NCBI GenBank assembly: GCA_002150815.3
Contig: NDFF03000070.1
Coordinates: forward strand, 62,001 to 126,000
Source of the DNA: Grammothele lineata
Taxonomy: Eukaryota; Basidiomycota; Agaricomycetes; Polyporales; Polyporaceae
Direction: 5' to 3'
Length of the DNA stretch: 64,000 bases
The stretch's first letter is position 1; every line of letters begins with the position of its first letter. The notes below the pieces were generated by a model that made no database searches, was not told the origin of the DNA, and worked only from the letters and a program-made list of their open reading frames with translations. Made by a program: the position numbers and the translations under genes. Positions 1-12,185 of this stretch are shown here, piece by piece.

Positions 1-3000
1 GAACACAGAGCATATGCTGATGTTGAAGGATATCCTCGGCTGGGATGCCAACAAAGAGCGCACGGCAATTCAGGAGCAATCCTGGACGCGGCCGATGGGC
101 GTGCTCGATCGGCCCAACCGGAACCAGCTGCATAATCGTTACGGCAGTTATCGTAAGCTGCCTGCCCAAGTAAGTCCTTCTTTGTCCGTGGTTTGGCGTA
201 GCTAAACGTGCTGCAGGAGGTGAACGTCAGGTGTTCAGGGCGCGACGAGATGTGCAATTCTGTCTTGAACGATGAATGGATCTCCCAGCCGACGTTTGCG
301 AGTGAAGATGCCGGCTTTGTCGCTCACAAGAAGAACCTGTACGAGGAGGCCCTTCACCGGAGCGAAGAAGAACGCCACGAATACGACTTCCACATCGAGG
401 CCATCCATCGCACCATCCAGGTCCTCGAGCCGCTACACAACAAGATCCTGCAGATGCTCCCGGAGGAACGCGCCGCGTTCAAGCTCAAGCAGAACCTCGG
501 CGGCGTGGGCAAGGCGATCCATCAGCGCGTTATCAAGAAGATCTACGGGCGTGAGGTGGGGCAAGATGTCTGGACCGCGATGCAAGACGTGCCGGGGACC
601 GCGATCCCGACCGTGCTCGTGCGGCTGAAGCAGAAGCACGAGGAGTGGAAGCGCGCACAGCGCGCGTGGGACAAGGTTTGGCGCGAAGTGGACGCGCGCA
701 ATTACCACAAGTCGCTCGACCATCAGTCGGTCACCTTCAAGGCTGCGGACAAGAAGGCGATCACACAGAAGGCGTTCGTCACCCAGATCGAGGCGGCGCG
801 GGACGAGCAGCGGGTGGGGCGCGCCGCACTGATCGACTCCCTCATCGCCCGCACGCGACCGCGGCACCAGCTCGAGTTCGTACTCGACGACCCCGCAGTG
901 CTCCAGGATACGCTCAAGCTTGCGCTCTCGTTTCTCGATCGCACACAAGGCCAGATCACGCTACAGGACCGGCGCCGAATCGAGACGTTCCTTCGCTCAT
1001 TCGTGCCGCTGTTCTTCATGTTCGACCCGACTGCGTTCAACGCTGCGTTCGCGGCCTACCACGAGACCGGTGAGGGCGAGCAACAGGACGGAGAGACAAC
1101 TGGGGTGGATGTCGAGATGGCTAGCGCGAATGGCAGTGGGTCCTCACCACGCTCAAGGGGGAACAAGAAGGGTGGCGGGGGCGGCGGAGATCTACGCAAG
1201 CGACTCTTGAAGAGTGAGCAGGCGAAGTCAAGTCGGAGAACGCGCGCCCAAGAAGCGGCATCCCCCACCCCTTCACGGTTCGCTTCCCCGGCGCCGTCCG
1301 ATGCCATGCAAGTAGATGGCGACAGCGGTCGAGCAGAGATCAGCATTCTACGAATGGAGAAGGCGTCCTCCCGCAAGAAGGGCACGTTCTACACCAACAC
1401 TTCGTTCTACATACTATTGCGATTGCTGGAGGTAGGTAGGGACTTTCCCGCGTTCGACCCAGTTCTGACATTCCACACGCAGCTTCTCTATTCCCGCCTG
1501 CAGCTGTTCAAGAATCTCGCCAAAGAGCAGTTGGACCGCGCTAACGACCCCTCCGAGCCGAATCCTGCATCGATCAAAAACGGCATCCAGGCCGATCTCG
1601 GCAAGCTTGTTGAACGTCTCAGGCCGAACCCCACCACACACTACTACGAGCTTATGCTGGAGTCGTGCGAAAAGCTGTTCGACAATGAGCTGGAGCAGAA
1701 TGTGTTTGAGGAGATGATGCGGTACATGTTCGGGTTGAAGGTGCGCCTACCCTTTCCGCCTTTGTGGAAATCAGAGGTACTGACGTGATGGTAGCATGCT
1801 TACAAACTCTTCACTGTGGACAAGGTCATCGGCGCCTTGATCAAGCAGGTGAGCATCTTTCATTAGAACTGGCAGTATGGTGGTGCTCAACTATGTCTTC
1901 AGGTCCAGACAATACTCACTGATCCCAAGAGTCAAGAGTTGTACGAGCTCCTACGAAAAGAACGCGAGATTACGTCAATCACGACCCAGGACCTCATCAA
2001 CTGCCGACGGAACACGGAGCGCGTACTCGGCCCTGACGAGAACCTCTTCCGGGTAGACTGGCTCACGGACGCGAAGACGATGACGATTCAATTGATCGGC
2101 AAGGACGACGACAGCCATGACGATACCCAGGCAATGACGGAGCGCTGGCAAGCATACATTGACTCTTTTGTCTCAGTCAGTGCTCGTGCTATTGGCTTCC
2201 GAAGTTGTGTCGCTGACGTCTTGTTAGCATCACTATACGGCTGGCGTTCCGACGTCGTCCACAATTCGGCGGCCTTTCTTGCTCCGGTGAGTCGCTATGC
2301 AGATTCTAGGAGTCCTCATGGTCCTAACCCCTATTATAGCACGAAGACTCCGGCTCCCACAGGCGCCATGCCCGATATCCTCGCCCGCGGCGGACTGCAG
2401 ATCAAGGTCTGCGTGCGCACCTACCGCCTTTTCTTCGTGTCCGACTCCGAAGATGTCATGTTCCGTCTATCGTCGGCTAAGGAGCGGACCGACGCGCGAA
2501 AGCTTATACAAGCCCGCGATGAGAAGCGGCGAAGGTGGCTCGAGGAGTTCGCCTCCAAGGCGCTGCAAGATGAGCCTATGCGGAGCACAAGCGCGGAGGT
2601 CGTCCCGAAATCGTCTACAATCACTGAGTTGACGCCAGAGGTGCCCACACCCGACAAGGTCAAGGACGTGCGGATGGACACTATCCCGGAGGCGAAGGAT
2701 ACGAAGTCTACGCATAAACCGGAGCCAGAGGTGACGGTCCATACTGTGCCGAAAGACGACGCAATTTCTGTTGCGTCTGCTGTCGCAACAGCAGCACCGG
2801 CGCCAGAACCTGATCTGGCCGATGTGTCGATGGAGGAAGCTGCTCCCGTGGAGGCCCCGGCGCCCGAGGCTGCGCATCCGCCGGCACCGGCGGACGATCC
2901 CAAGCCACAGCCGCCCGCTGGGGTTTCCGAGCCTGCTCCCTCCTCTCCTCAAGAAACTCCAATGCATACGGGACCCTCCCCACCTGCAGTCCTCCAAGAG

Positions 3001-3429
3001 AGGACGCCACCTGCCGTCCTCGAGAAAGCCGCCCTTCAGGAAAGCAAGGACCCCGTGGTTCCGACTGTTCCACAAAAGCCGTCACATATTCATGCTAGCT
3101 CGTCTACACCGCCTGTTTCCGACCAGGCTCCTGAACCCGTCCCGGCTGAGTCGGCGCCAGGTCCGTCTTCACCCCCGCCATCGATGCAACAGACGACCCA
3201 CTCCGAGAAGACCTCAGTGCATTCGACCCCTCCTCGTGTTCCTTCGGCCGTACCTACACCCGCGACAGCCCCGCCAGCTGCGTCTGTATCCGCCCTGGCT
3301 CCTGCACCAGTCCCAGAGATCGTTCCAGCGCCCCCAGCTCCTGTTGTACCCACCGCACACGCACCCGCTTCTGAGCATGCTACCGCCGACGCACCTGCGC
3401 CCCCGCCCCCGCCTGCGTCGTCGTCATGA
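1..3429 (+). CDS. SIN3: SIN3 histone deacetylase corepressor scaffold, 3' part (5' end outside window)
   Basis: This is the C-terminal 1,038 residues of the Sin3 scaffold, which holds class I HDACs on promoters in the nucleus. Exons are 1-169, 217-1431, 1483-1740, 1795-1848, 1903-2175, 2228-2286 and 2340-3429; together they keep one frame. The family-typical HDAC-interaction region is visible: a CSGRDEMCNSVLNDEW-like stretch near 230-290, then KNLYEEALHRSEEERHEYDF, then SLDHQSVTFKAADKKAITQK near 705-770. The Sin3 C-terminal region follows (TFYTNTSFYILLRLLE into LLYSRLQLFKNLA). An acidic and Ser/Gly-rich linker lies around 1060-1330. The last roughly 250 residues are a low-complexity Pro/Ala/Ser-rich tail with no visible domain. 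The paired amphipathic helices expected near the N-terminus must lie upstream of the window. Identification is confident; the function of the tail is unknown. Confidence 0.93.
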
Positions 3430-3783
3430 TGCCTGCCGTCGTTCCATCTCGCCTTCTGTGGACTTTGCGCCCCGTCCCATCTCAAGGACGGGTTGTGGAT
3501 TTCAGTTCTTTGTTGTACTTAACACTGCTACGCTACCTTAGACTCACTGCTATTGGCCAATGTATTTCTGTCGGATCCCTGTCCACGCTTCGCCTGCGAT
3601 CCGTAGATGCGAGCCCGCGCGGCGATGCCATTGCATAGTATCCAAGGTTAAGTTTCCGAGCTTCGAGAAAAGGGGCTGCGCAACGAGCAGTCGAAAGCAG
3701 TGATGCAATCACCGGAGGCGATTTTGGCGCGCATGGAGTATGCGCGCGCCGCCCCGTCTGCTTGACCAACGACCCCGACGACC

Positions 3784-5371
3784 ATGTCCGCCTCTCCGCC
3801 CCTTCCCGCCCCGCCCGCCCAACCCTCCGCAGATGCGCCCTCCTCGACGTCCAAGCCCGAGCGGCCCCCGTCCGCGCCGCGCATGCCGTCCCTGAACCAG
3901 CTCGCGGCGCGCATCAACCTGAACGGGCCCACGCCCGCGACGGCGGGGAGCCGCCCCCGGCTCGCGGCGTCGCTCCTCCGCACGAGCTCGCAGAACTCGA
4001 CGGCGAGCTCCGCCGCGGCGTCCGCCGCGGACTCGGTCGCGGTCATTGCGCCGACGTCGCGCTGCGAGTCGCCCGCGCAGCTCTCGGTGTCCGCGCCCCA
4101 CTCGGATGGGGGCACGCCCCAGGGCGAGCCCGGGGAGCCGCTCACGGAGGATAAAGTCGAGAAGCTGAACCAGGAGACGGCTGCCGCTGCCGCCGCCGCC
4201 GCTGCGGCTACGACTGCCACGACGACAGCCGCTGCCGTCGACGGCGCCGCTGTTGCTGCGCCCGCGGCGGCGAAGGAGGAGAAGCCGCGCCAGAAGATGC
4301 CGGTGGGATACAAGAACATCCCGTCACTCGATGCTATCACTGCCCGGCTGGCAAAGACGCGGACGTTGTCCATTGATGGGTCTGCCAAACCCCCCGAGGC
4401 GGAGACGATTGAGGACCCAAAGACCCCTGGGTTGAGGATTAAGGCGCCTGAGCACCCCCTCGAACATCCCTGGTGAGTACTCGGAACTCTGGTCGCGACG
4501 AAAAAGGGGCGTGGTGTTGACGGATCATATGTCCGTGGCGGGGGTTAGGACGATCTTCCACGACACAAAGAACAAAGTGCCGTTTACGCCAAGCACCGCG
4601 ACGTCGGACCCGCCGGCGTCGGCGCACTACATGGCGCCCGAGTCGGACGAGTACGAGGCGGGCCTGACGGTGATCGGCGAGTTCGACACGGTCGAGTCGT
4701 TCTGCCGGTACTTCAACTGGCTGAAGCCGCCCTCGAAGCTGGAGCGCAACTCGAACTACCACCTCTTCAAGTCGGGCATCAAGCCGATGTGGGAGGACGA
4801 GGCGAACGCGAACGGCGGCAAGTGGGTGCTGACGATGAAGAACAACCCGCAGCTGCTCGACCGGTGCTGGTCGTGGCTCGCGATGGCGCTCGTCGGCGAG
4901 GACCTCGACGAGGGCGACGAGATCTGCGGCGCGGTCGTCTCCCTCCGGAGCAAGGTCGACCGGATACAGCTCTGGACGCGCTCGAAGGAGGACGTGGAGA
5001 AGATCAACGGCATCGCGCGCAAGATGGTAAAGCTACTCGACGTCTCGGAGGCGGATGGGATTGGGCTCGAGTTCCAGGTGAGTGCCCGTTTACTCATCGC
5101 TTCACGGCGGATGGGTGCCGGAGCGAATGTGCTTATGGGGTGCGCGTAGTACAACAACGAGGACCGTCCTACGGCAAACAAGTTCCTCTCCATTCAAGCG
5201 ATACCCCAGTCGTCGTACCGCACGTCATTCCACGGCAAGCCGCCAGGGTTCAGCCCTGTCACTGGCCCGGGAGAGGGCCCGCAGATTGGCGGTGGTCCTG
5301 GAGGTGCGTTCGCCGGCTTCGGGGTGGGTGGTGGCGGCGTGCTGGGCTCGGGGTGGCGAGGGAAGCGGTGA
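3784..5371 (+). CDS. eIF4E-family cap-binding protein, class II-like, with long Ala/Pro-rich N-terminus
   Basis: Exons 3784-4472, 4549-5077 and 5150-5371 give 479 aa. The eIF4E fold starts near residue 220 with KAPEHPLEHPWTIFHD, followed by GEFDTVESFCRYFNWL, KPMWEDEANANGGKWVL and DEICGAVVSLRSKVDRIQLW, all landmarks of the cap pocket. By eye the aromatic residue equivalent to mammalian Trp56 is Tyr (EYEAGL) and that of Trp73 is Cys, while the Trp43 and Trp102 equivalents are kept. This resembles class II (4EHP/eIF4E2) more than canonical eIF4E. The first 220 residues are Ser/Pro/Ala-rich, with an Ala tract near 4180-4260. The protein ends in a Gly-rich tail. It probably binds m7G-capped mRNA in the cytoplasm and may repress rather than promote translation, but that is inference from the class. 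The start is the first ATG after an in-frame leader. Confidence 0.88.
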
Positions 5372-6076
5372 TGATGCATGATGCCGAGTGCTGCACGCGT
5401 TTGGAGGCTCACGACTGCCTGGAAGTTGAGGGCATTGGTATCGACAGCCTCACGCTTGGGAAGGAACACAAACAGGGAGGATGTATGTCGGTAGGACGGC
5501 CGTTGGAGGTGCTGTAGGCTTGTCTCAAAGTTGCAATGTTGTCTCGGGAAGTCTCTTCATATACGTCCGCCACACGGTGTATCTCATACATTGCATTCCT
5601 CGGGATCGGGTCCAAGTATTATTTATTATGCTGTATTCTAGTAGCGATACGAGATCGAGAATATACAGCGACAGACTCGAGTTGCAGCACGCATGCTCAT
5701 CATGTCTCCGTCCTGCCGCGCCTATGGATGGAAGTGGGCGTCTAAATTTACCTATAGCAGCAGTCTCCTGGACCTCGGTGCCTGACTTGCCCTCAACCAC
5801 GACAACCGTTGTTCTGCTTGCTCTGGATCGACGGCTTGGTATGCCCTAGGCCCGTGTATCGGCTCAGTTTGTGCACTGGTTAGTCGAGAACGTCGTTATT
5901 GTCGCGCTTGGTCCAGAAAAAGAACCCCCATTGTTCCCGTCAAGCGCCCGTAAGTTGCGGCTAGGTGCGGCTGGCTTCGAACACGTTGCCAGCCAATTTG
6001 CCAACACAAACATGCGGCTTTCGTTTGCCCCGGCCTGCCTATAGTCCTAAATTTGACTCGGTCCTGGGCTCCGGCA
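5372..6076. other. Gene-free interval between eIF4E-like and chitinase genes
   Basis: No ORF with family features or conserved codon structure is seen on either strand. It should contain the 3' UTR of the eIF4E-like gene and the promoter of the chitinase gene, whose TATA-like box lies at 6077. Confidence 0.5.
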
Positions 6077-6083
6077 TATAAAA
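6077..6083 (+). promoter_or_regulatory. TATA box of first chitinase gene
   Basis: A TATAAAA heptamer lies 103 nt upstream of the ATG at 6186 and is followed by a pyrimidine-rich stretch (6110-6180), the usual arrangement of a strong fungal promoter. Functional use is inferred. Confidence 0.6.
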
Positions 6084-6185
6084 GCTTTTGAGTTTGTCTC
6101 CGGTGAGCCTCATCCTGCCCGCCTTGGCGCGTGCCCCCCTCTTACTACCTGTCTCCTACTCCCCCTTTCCCCTACACGACCTACG

Positions 6186-7662
6186 ATGTTCCTCCCTCTC
6201 TCACTCGTGGCTGTCCTCCCGCTGGCTTCGGTGTGGGCTGCGCCCATGTGCTCCCTCAAGCCTCCCAAGTCCTCCGGCGCGGGCGCTATCGCCACCGCAC
6301 CCGCATCCTCACCCAGCGGAACACCAGCCTCTACCTCCGGGGGCAAGAACAACACCCTCGGGGACGAGGTCGTCGCCACCACGTGGTACGCTGGCTGGCA
6401 CGGCACCGATTTCCCCCCGGAGAACGTGAGCTGGTCCAAGTACACTTCCGTTACGTATGCTTTCGCGTGAGTGCTGTGTTTTACACGAGGTGCTTCGGCT
6501 GTCTAACTGCGCGATTAGTGTTACGACTCCTGATGTCAACACGGTCTCTCTGGAGGCCTCTGACGAGGAGCTTCTTCCCCGGTTCGTTGATCAGGCGCAC
6601 CAGAACGTAAGTGTACTGTTCAGCTTCATGGATGGATAAATGTCTTACGGCTGTCGACTACAGGGCGTCAAGGCCATGCTGACAATTGGCGGCTGGACCG
6701 GTTCACAATACTTCTCGTCAGCCGTCGCGACGGAGGCGAACCGGACAGCGTTCGTGAAGACCGTCCTCGCCCTTGTGGACAAGTACGACCTGGATGGCCT
6801 CGATTTCGACTGGGAATACCCCAACAAGCAAGGGATGGGCTGCAACGTCATCTCCCAGGACGACAGCCAGAACTTCCTCTCCTTCCTCCAAGCCCTCCGT
6901 TCCCAGGCCGGCCAGAATCTCACCCTCACCGCGGCGGCTGGCATTACCCCCTTCGCCGGCACAGATGGCGAGCCGATGTCGGACGTCTCCGCATTCGCGG
7001 ACGCGCTCGACTACGTCGCGATCATGAACTATGACGTCTGGGGCTCCTGGTCCACCTCCGTCGGCCCCAACGCGCCCCTCAACGACACCTGTGCGCCCGC
7101 TGCAGATCAGCAAGGCTCCGTCGTGTCCGCCGTCGCCGCCTGGACTGGCGCCGGTTTCCCCGCGAATCAGCTAGTACTCGGCGTCGCCTCGTACGGACAT
7201 TCCTTCAAGGTCGCCTCCAGCGCCGCCTTTGCGGGTTCCTCGGACCAGAGCGTGCTCGCGCCGTACCCCGCGTTCGACGCGTCCGCGCAGCCGCTCGGCG
7301 ACTCCTGGGACGCGGTCGCGCCCGCAGGCGTCGACCAATGCGGGAACCCGACCGCGGGCGGCCCAAGCGGCATCTTCGACTTCTGGGGGCTCATCCAGGG
7401 CGGCTTCCTCACCTCCAACGGGACCGCCGCGGACGGGATCGGGTACCGGTTCGACGAGTGCTCGCAGACGCCGTACGTGTACGACGCGAGCACGGGCGTG
7501 ATGGTCTCGTACGACGACGCGCGCTCGTTCGCGGCCAAGGGCAAGTTCATCAACGACCAGGGCCTGCTCGGGTTCGCGATGTGGGAGGCGGGCGGCGACT
7601 CCGAAGACATCCTCCTCGACGCGATCTCGGACGCGATTGGGATCGAGGAGGTGAGTTGCTGA
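6186..7662 (+). CDS. Secreted GH18 class V chitinase, catalytic residues intact
   Basis: Exons 6186-6466, 6519-6606 and 6664-7662 give 455 aa. An N-terminal signal peptide (MFLPLSLVAVLPLASVWA) predicts secretion. The GH18 barrel then follows: TTWYAGWHGTDF, the SxGG-type strand MLTIGGWTGSQYF, and the catalytic DxxDxDxE signature DGLDFDWEYP (near 6790-6820) with the acid/base Glu present. The MxYD motif is intact (IMNYDVW) and the terminal barrel Trp is kept (GFAMWEAGG). It should hydrolyse beta-1,4 GlcNAc linkages in fungal or insect chitin. No chitin-binding module is seen. It is the first of three tandem paralogues and the only one with all active-site landmarks. A splice donor-like sequence lies just before the stop codon, so a slightly different C-terminus is possible. 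Confidence 0.93.
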
Positions 7663-8354
7663 TCGGCTCGGCTTAGTCCGTTCGCCCCCCCTCCCTCTCT
7701 CTTCTCGGGCTTGATGCCCTCTTATGTCTCTTTGGGTTTTTGTGGGTGCCTGATCGCACGTCACGACATAAGACAACACGACATCGACGCCCCCTCAAGC
7801 CGACACGCGCCAACCTGTATCGCTATACATATCCAATCCTTGCTCATCCCAGTCCTTGGTGTATCATCTATTGTATCATTATTTTATTGACCGTGCTCGA
7901 TGCACAGGCATAGATTAATGTATACCAGCCCCGCGCGTGTTCGCGGGGCATGCTCTTACGTGAACCTCAACGCCGGTCGCCCCGTGCCATACACTAGTCA
8001 TGTTCAAGGCTGAGATTTCGAGAAGGGAAAGGTGAGTTGTTCAATCTCAGGATCTCTGTGAGTTGCCTCGTTGTAGTTATAATGTAGGATACCCCCAAAA
8101 ACAATTGAATACTGTTCAATAACGATCGACTCATGTCTGCCACCGCGGAGTGGGCGTGCTCGAGGACGCTCACAATTGCTATAACTGACTGCAGCTAGCA
8201 ACGAGATCCCCTGGGGATAGTCGTTAAGTATACTCAGTCACGCCCCAGCACATACGTGAGCAAAAATCGCGATATATATGCACAAGACACAGGAATACAG
8301 AGGATTCTATTTACCATCCATTACCGCCATTCGATCGCTTCCTGAACCCTCACC
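7663..8354. other. Intergenic region between first and second GH18 genes
   Basis: No supported gene is seen. A TATATATGC stretch near 8272-8280, about 80 nt before the ATG at 8355, is a likely TATA box, since the same element precedes the third gene near 10662. The remainder shows no repeat or ORF worth calling. Confidence 0.5.
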
Positions 8355-9844
8355 ATGCGCCTCGATATCCCGAAGTTTCTGGTGGCGGCACTCACGCTCT
8401 CATCGATCCCATCCGCATCCTGCGTTGCTGCCATTCCTCGAGACGACACGAGCAACTCGAGCCTCATCAGCATGGGCTGGTATGCCTCATACCACAAGCA
8501 GAACATGTCCTTGGATGACGTCTCTTGGAGCAAGTACACCCACCTGTCCTTCTATGCCGCGTGCGTACGCCAGCTCTTCCTCAAGCTCGGATGAACAAAT
8601 ACGCTTGCACTTGCTGACGGTATGCACGCATGAAGGTTGACCACACACAACGTCACGAACATCACCTGGAGCGACTCGGACAACGATCCCGATACACTGC
8701 AAGACTTCGTCACCCACGCTCGCCAGAACGTGAGTACGCGCTGATTGAGTCTACAGCGGCATACCCCACTAATAAGATTTGTGGATACGCTGACTTCTTC
8801 CAGAACGTAATCCCCCTCTTGACCGTCGGCGGGTGGAACGGCTCTCAATACTTCTCGAATCTGGTGATGACGTCAATAAACCGTGATATGTTCACTACCA
8901 CGCTGCTCAATATCACCGATTTTTACGGCTTGGACGGACTAAATCTCGAGTGAGCACTCCTTGCGCGTTCTCGCAAACTCGGATCCCACTGACCTGAATG
9001 TACGGTCGAGCCGGATAGTTGGAGGTTCCCGAACCAGAAAACCCCAAAGCACAACGCCTACGCCCCAGTCGACACCGCCAACTTCCTCTCCTTCCTCCAA
9101 ACCCTCCGCGCCCGCGCCCGCGCGAACTTCCTCATCACAGCGACAGGCCCAGACCTTCCCTGGCTGGACACCTACCGCCTGCCATCGATGTATCTCTATC
9201 CTTTCGCCGGCCTGCTGGACTTCGTCACCATCTTGAACTTCGACATCTTCGAGCCTGGGGCCGGCCTCAGCCTGAGCTCCACTGGCACCGCGGGACCCAA
9301 CGCGCCCCTGCACGCGCCCTCGGGATGTCCGGGAGCGCCGCCGAACACGACGGTCGCGTCCGCGGATATCGCGGTTGCAAGGTGGACGAGCGCGTTTATC
9401 CCTGCGAACAAGCTCGTGCTTGGGGTGCCGGCGTACGGGCGCGGCTTTCCGGTGGCGAAGGCGCAGGCGTTCAACGGGACCAACGGGACGCTGGACTTTT
9501 ACGCGCCCCTGGCCCAGGGAGGGGACTCTATGCAAGGAAGCACGTGGGAGATGGATGTGTTTTCGTTCCGTGGGCTCGTGGAGGCGGGGCGTCTGCAGGC
9601 GAACGGAACTCCGGTTCCGGACGGGGTCCAGTATGCATGGGACAATTGCTCGGAGACACCGTGGCTGTGGTGGGGAAACGACACGTCGGGGACGTTGTTG
9701 TCCTATGATGATGCGACCTCGTTCGAGAAGAAGGGGGAATTTGTGAAGGAGAAGGGCATGGGTGGGTTCGCCATGTTTGAGGTGGCGGGGGACTTAGATG
9801 ACGTTTTACTGGATGCTATCAGGAAAGGAGCAGGGATGGATTAG
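8355..9844 (+). CDS. Secreted GH18 chitinase-like protein with lost catalytic Glu (pseudo-chitinase)
   Basis: Exons 8355-8560, 8636-8729, 8804-8949 and 9019-9844 give 423 aa with no stops. There is a signal peptide (MRLDIPKFLVAALTLSSIPS). The fold landmarks are kept (SMGWYASYHKQNMS, LLTVGGWNGSQYF, VTILNFDIF, GGFAMFEVAGD). The catalytic DxxDxDxE signature, however, reads DGLNLDWRFP across the intron at 8950-9018: the second Asp is Asn and the proton-donor Glu is Arg. The corresponding intron in the third gene sits at the same codon and yields DWEYP, so this is not a splicing artefact. The MxYD Tyr is Phe and the terminal Trp is Phe. Hydrolysis should be abolished. A chitin- or glycan-binding role is possible but unproven. 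The open frame and good codon use argue against a plain pseudogene. Confidence 0.88.
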
Positions 9845-10737
9845 CTACTTATTAAGACATAATTGTAGTGCGGTGTCGATGATCAAGTATCCTGTTAGGA
9901 CTGGCTTTGGAATCGCTGTCGAACGGAATAGTAACTTCAAGTAAGGTCGGGCGGGTGATATATTCGTCACGATACGTGTCCTGCCAGTGCACATGCTAGC
10001 CTCTGCTGGTTGTAGCTTTTCGTCCTCCATAAATCGATCGAAAACTTAGAGATCTTGAGAAACATCAACAGTGTGACTGGCCGCACTGGCCCAAAGGCGA
10101 AGCTGCAATTGTCCACTGAAAGGCTGCGCATCTGTAGCCTATACTCTCGAGTCTCCGTCTCCATGTTGCCACATAGTTCTGTGTCGCAATCCTTGACAAC
10201 CAGGACATAATCGGATAAATCGAGGAGAGTTTGAGGAGAAGTTTCACAGTTTCATGGTTGAACGGGAGAGGATCAACGCGTCTCCGGGCCACCATGCATT
10301 GAACGCCGAGTCCTAATCCGAGACTCAGAGTGTACTCAACGCCGCGCCTATTTTTCAGCGCCCACCGTGGCGCCGGGAAGGAGGTGGGCGTATGTGTTGG
10401 TCGCGGCGTCCGCCTAACTACTATCCTTACGACCAGCTGCGATTACTTGAGACGAATATTGCTGTCCGTTTATTGTAAGGGGTGCCACAGCATACAATCG
10501 CGCCACGTTACTGAGGCACGTCGACTGTCTACTATTACCGGCCGAATCGTCCGTTACTATACGCCGTCTGTACAAACCGTATTCCAGGTGGTAGACAATT
10601 GTGGTGCTGTCTCGGCTCTAAAATAATATGCGCGCGCGCCTCTAGTAACGGGAGAGTCGTATATATGCGCAGATACAGCACCAGGGAAGGATCATCTTAC
10701 GTCTATGAACACCATCCAATCGCTTCCTGGCTTTATC
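9845..10737. other. Intergenic region between second and third GH18 genes
   Basis: No gene is supported. A TATATATGC motif near 10662-10670 lies about 70 nt before the chosen start of the third gene. The leader just before the two ATGs is related (ATCGCTTCCTG at about 8335 and 10720), showing the duplication included the promoter-proximal region. Confidence 0.5.
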
Positions 10738-12185
10738 ATGCCCTTCATTATCTCTACGCTGTTCACTGCAGCACTCGCACTCCTATCAGCGCTTCCGGTT
10801 TCCGCGGGCACTCTGACTGGGCGGGACGGAACCAACAACAGTACAAGCCTCATTAGCACGGGCTGGTACGCAACGTACCATATGCAGAACCTATCCCTGG
10901 ACGACGTCCCCTGGCAGAAATACACCCACATGTCTTTCTTCGCAGCGTAAGTGCTGAACTTCGCTTTGCGCTTGCATTTGCTGACCGAGATTGCATCATA
11001 AGCGTCACCGCTGAGAGCCCGACGAATGTAACGTGGGATCCACAGGGAAACGATTCTGACACGCTGCATGACTTTGTCGAGCACGCGCACAACCATGTGA
11101 GTCTGCGTACATGCGATCCATCATGTTTGCGGTGTACAAATTCCGAGCGGCCACTTCCCGCAGAGCGTCAAGGCGTTGTTGACCATCGGCGGATGGGACG
11201 GGTCCCAGTATTTTTCAGACCTAGTCGCGGACCAGGACACCCGCGGCAAGTTCGCGGGCACGCTTACGGATCTTGTGAAAGAATATAATTTAGATGGCCT
11301 AGATTTCGAGTGAGCTCTTTCGCCTCTAGGACCATAAGATGACTGAGACTCACATGTGCGATGCGGGGCAGCTGGGAGTACCCCAACGAGCACCAGAATA
11401 AGAACAACTCCGTCCGCGCGGAGGACACCGCCAACTTCCTCGCCCTCCTGCAGACCGTCCGCTCATCCGCTGGCTCGGACCTCATCCTCGCGGCAGCCGC
11501 GCCCGACTGGACCTGGGTGGATACCTGCGGCAACCCGTCTACGGACCTCCACGCCTTTGCCGACGTCCTCGACTTCGTTGAGATTATGAACTTCGACATC
11601 TTCAATTTGCAATTGACAGGCATCACTGCGGGTCCGAACGCGCCCTTGAACAATCCCTCGGGATGCAGTGGGGCGCCGTCCAACGCCACAAGGTCTGCGG
11701 AGAGCGCCGTCAGTGCGTGGACCGCGGCCGGCTTCCCCGCGAGCAAGCTCGTGCTCGGCGTGCCGTCGTACGGACACGGTTTCCCGGTGGCGATGGGGGA
11801 CGCATTCAGCGGGGCAAATCATTCGCTGAACTTGTACGCGCCCTTCAAGTACGGGGAGGGCCAAGGGGAATCGGGGAACGATCCCACGGGCACGTTCACG
11901 TTCCGCGGGCTCGTGGCGGAGGGGTATCTCCATGCGAACGGGACCCCATCGTCGAGCAAGGTCTGGTACGACTGGTACGACGGGTGCACGGAGACGCCTT
12001 GGTTGTGGTGGGGAAACGACACGGCGGGGACGTTATTGTCCTACGATGACGCGCAGTCGTTTGAGAAGAAGGGGGAGTTCGTGAAGGAGAAGAGCTTGGG
12101 CGGCTTTGCCATGTTCGATGTGGCGGGGGACTCCGATGATAGTATCCTGCTAAATGCTATCAGGAGGGGCGCGGGATTGGACTAG
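10738..12185 (+). CDS. Secreted GH18 class V chitinase-like protein, DxxDxDxE intact
   Basis: Exons 10738-10946, 11003-11096, 11164-11309 and 11372-12185 give 420 aa. An upstream in-frame ATG exists at 10705, but alignment with the neighbour places the conserved leader ATCGCTTCCTG between the two ATGs, so 10738 (MPFIISTLFTAALALLS, a signal peptide) is preferred. Intron positions match the second gene. The catalytic signature DGLDFDWEYP is complete, with the Asp codon split by the intron at 11310-11371. The MxYD Tyr is Phe (IMNFDIF) and the terminal barrel Trp is Phe (GFAMFDVAGD), as in the second gene. It may be an active chitinase with altered substrate handling. It is about as similar to the second gene as a recent tandem duplicate would be; the first gene is more distant. 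Confidence 0.9.

Noticed and set aside
10705..10737. Upstream in-frame ATG as the start of the third chitinase
   Set aside because: The sequence between the two ATGs aligns with the non-coding leader of the second gene, and the shorter start gives a cleaner signal peptide.
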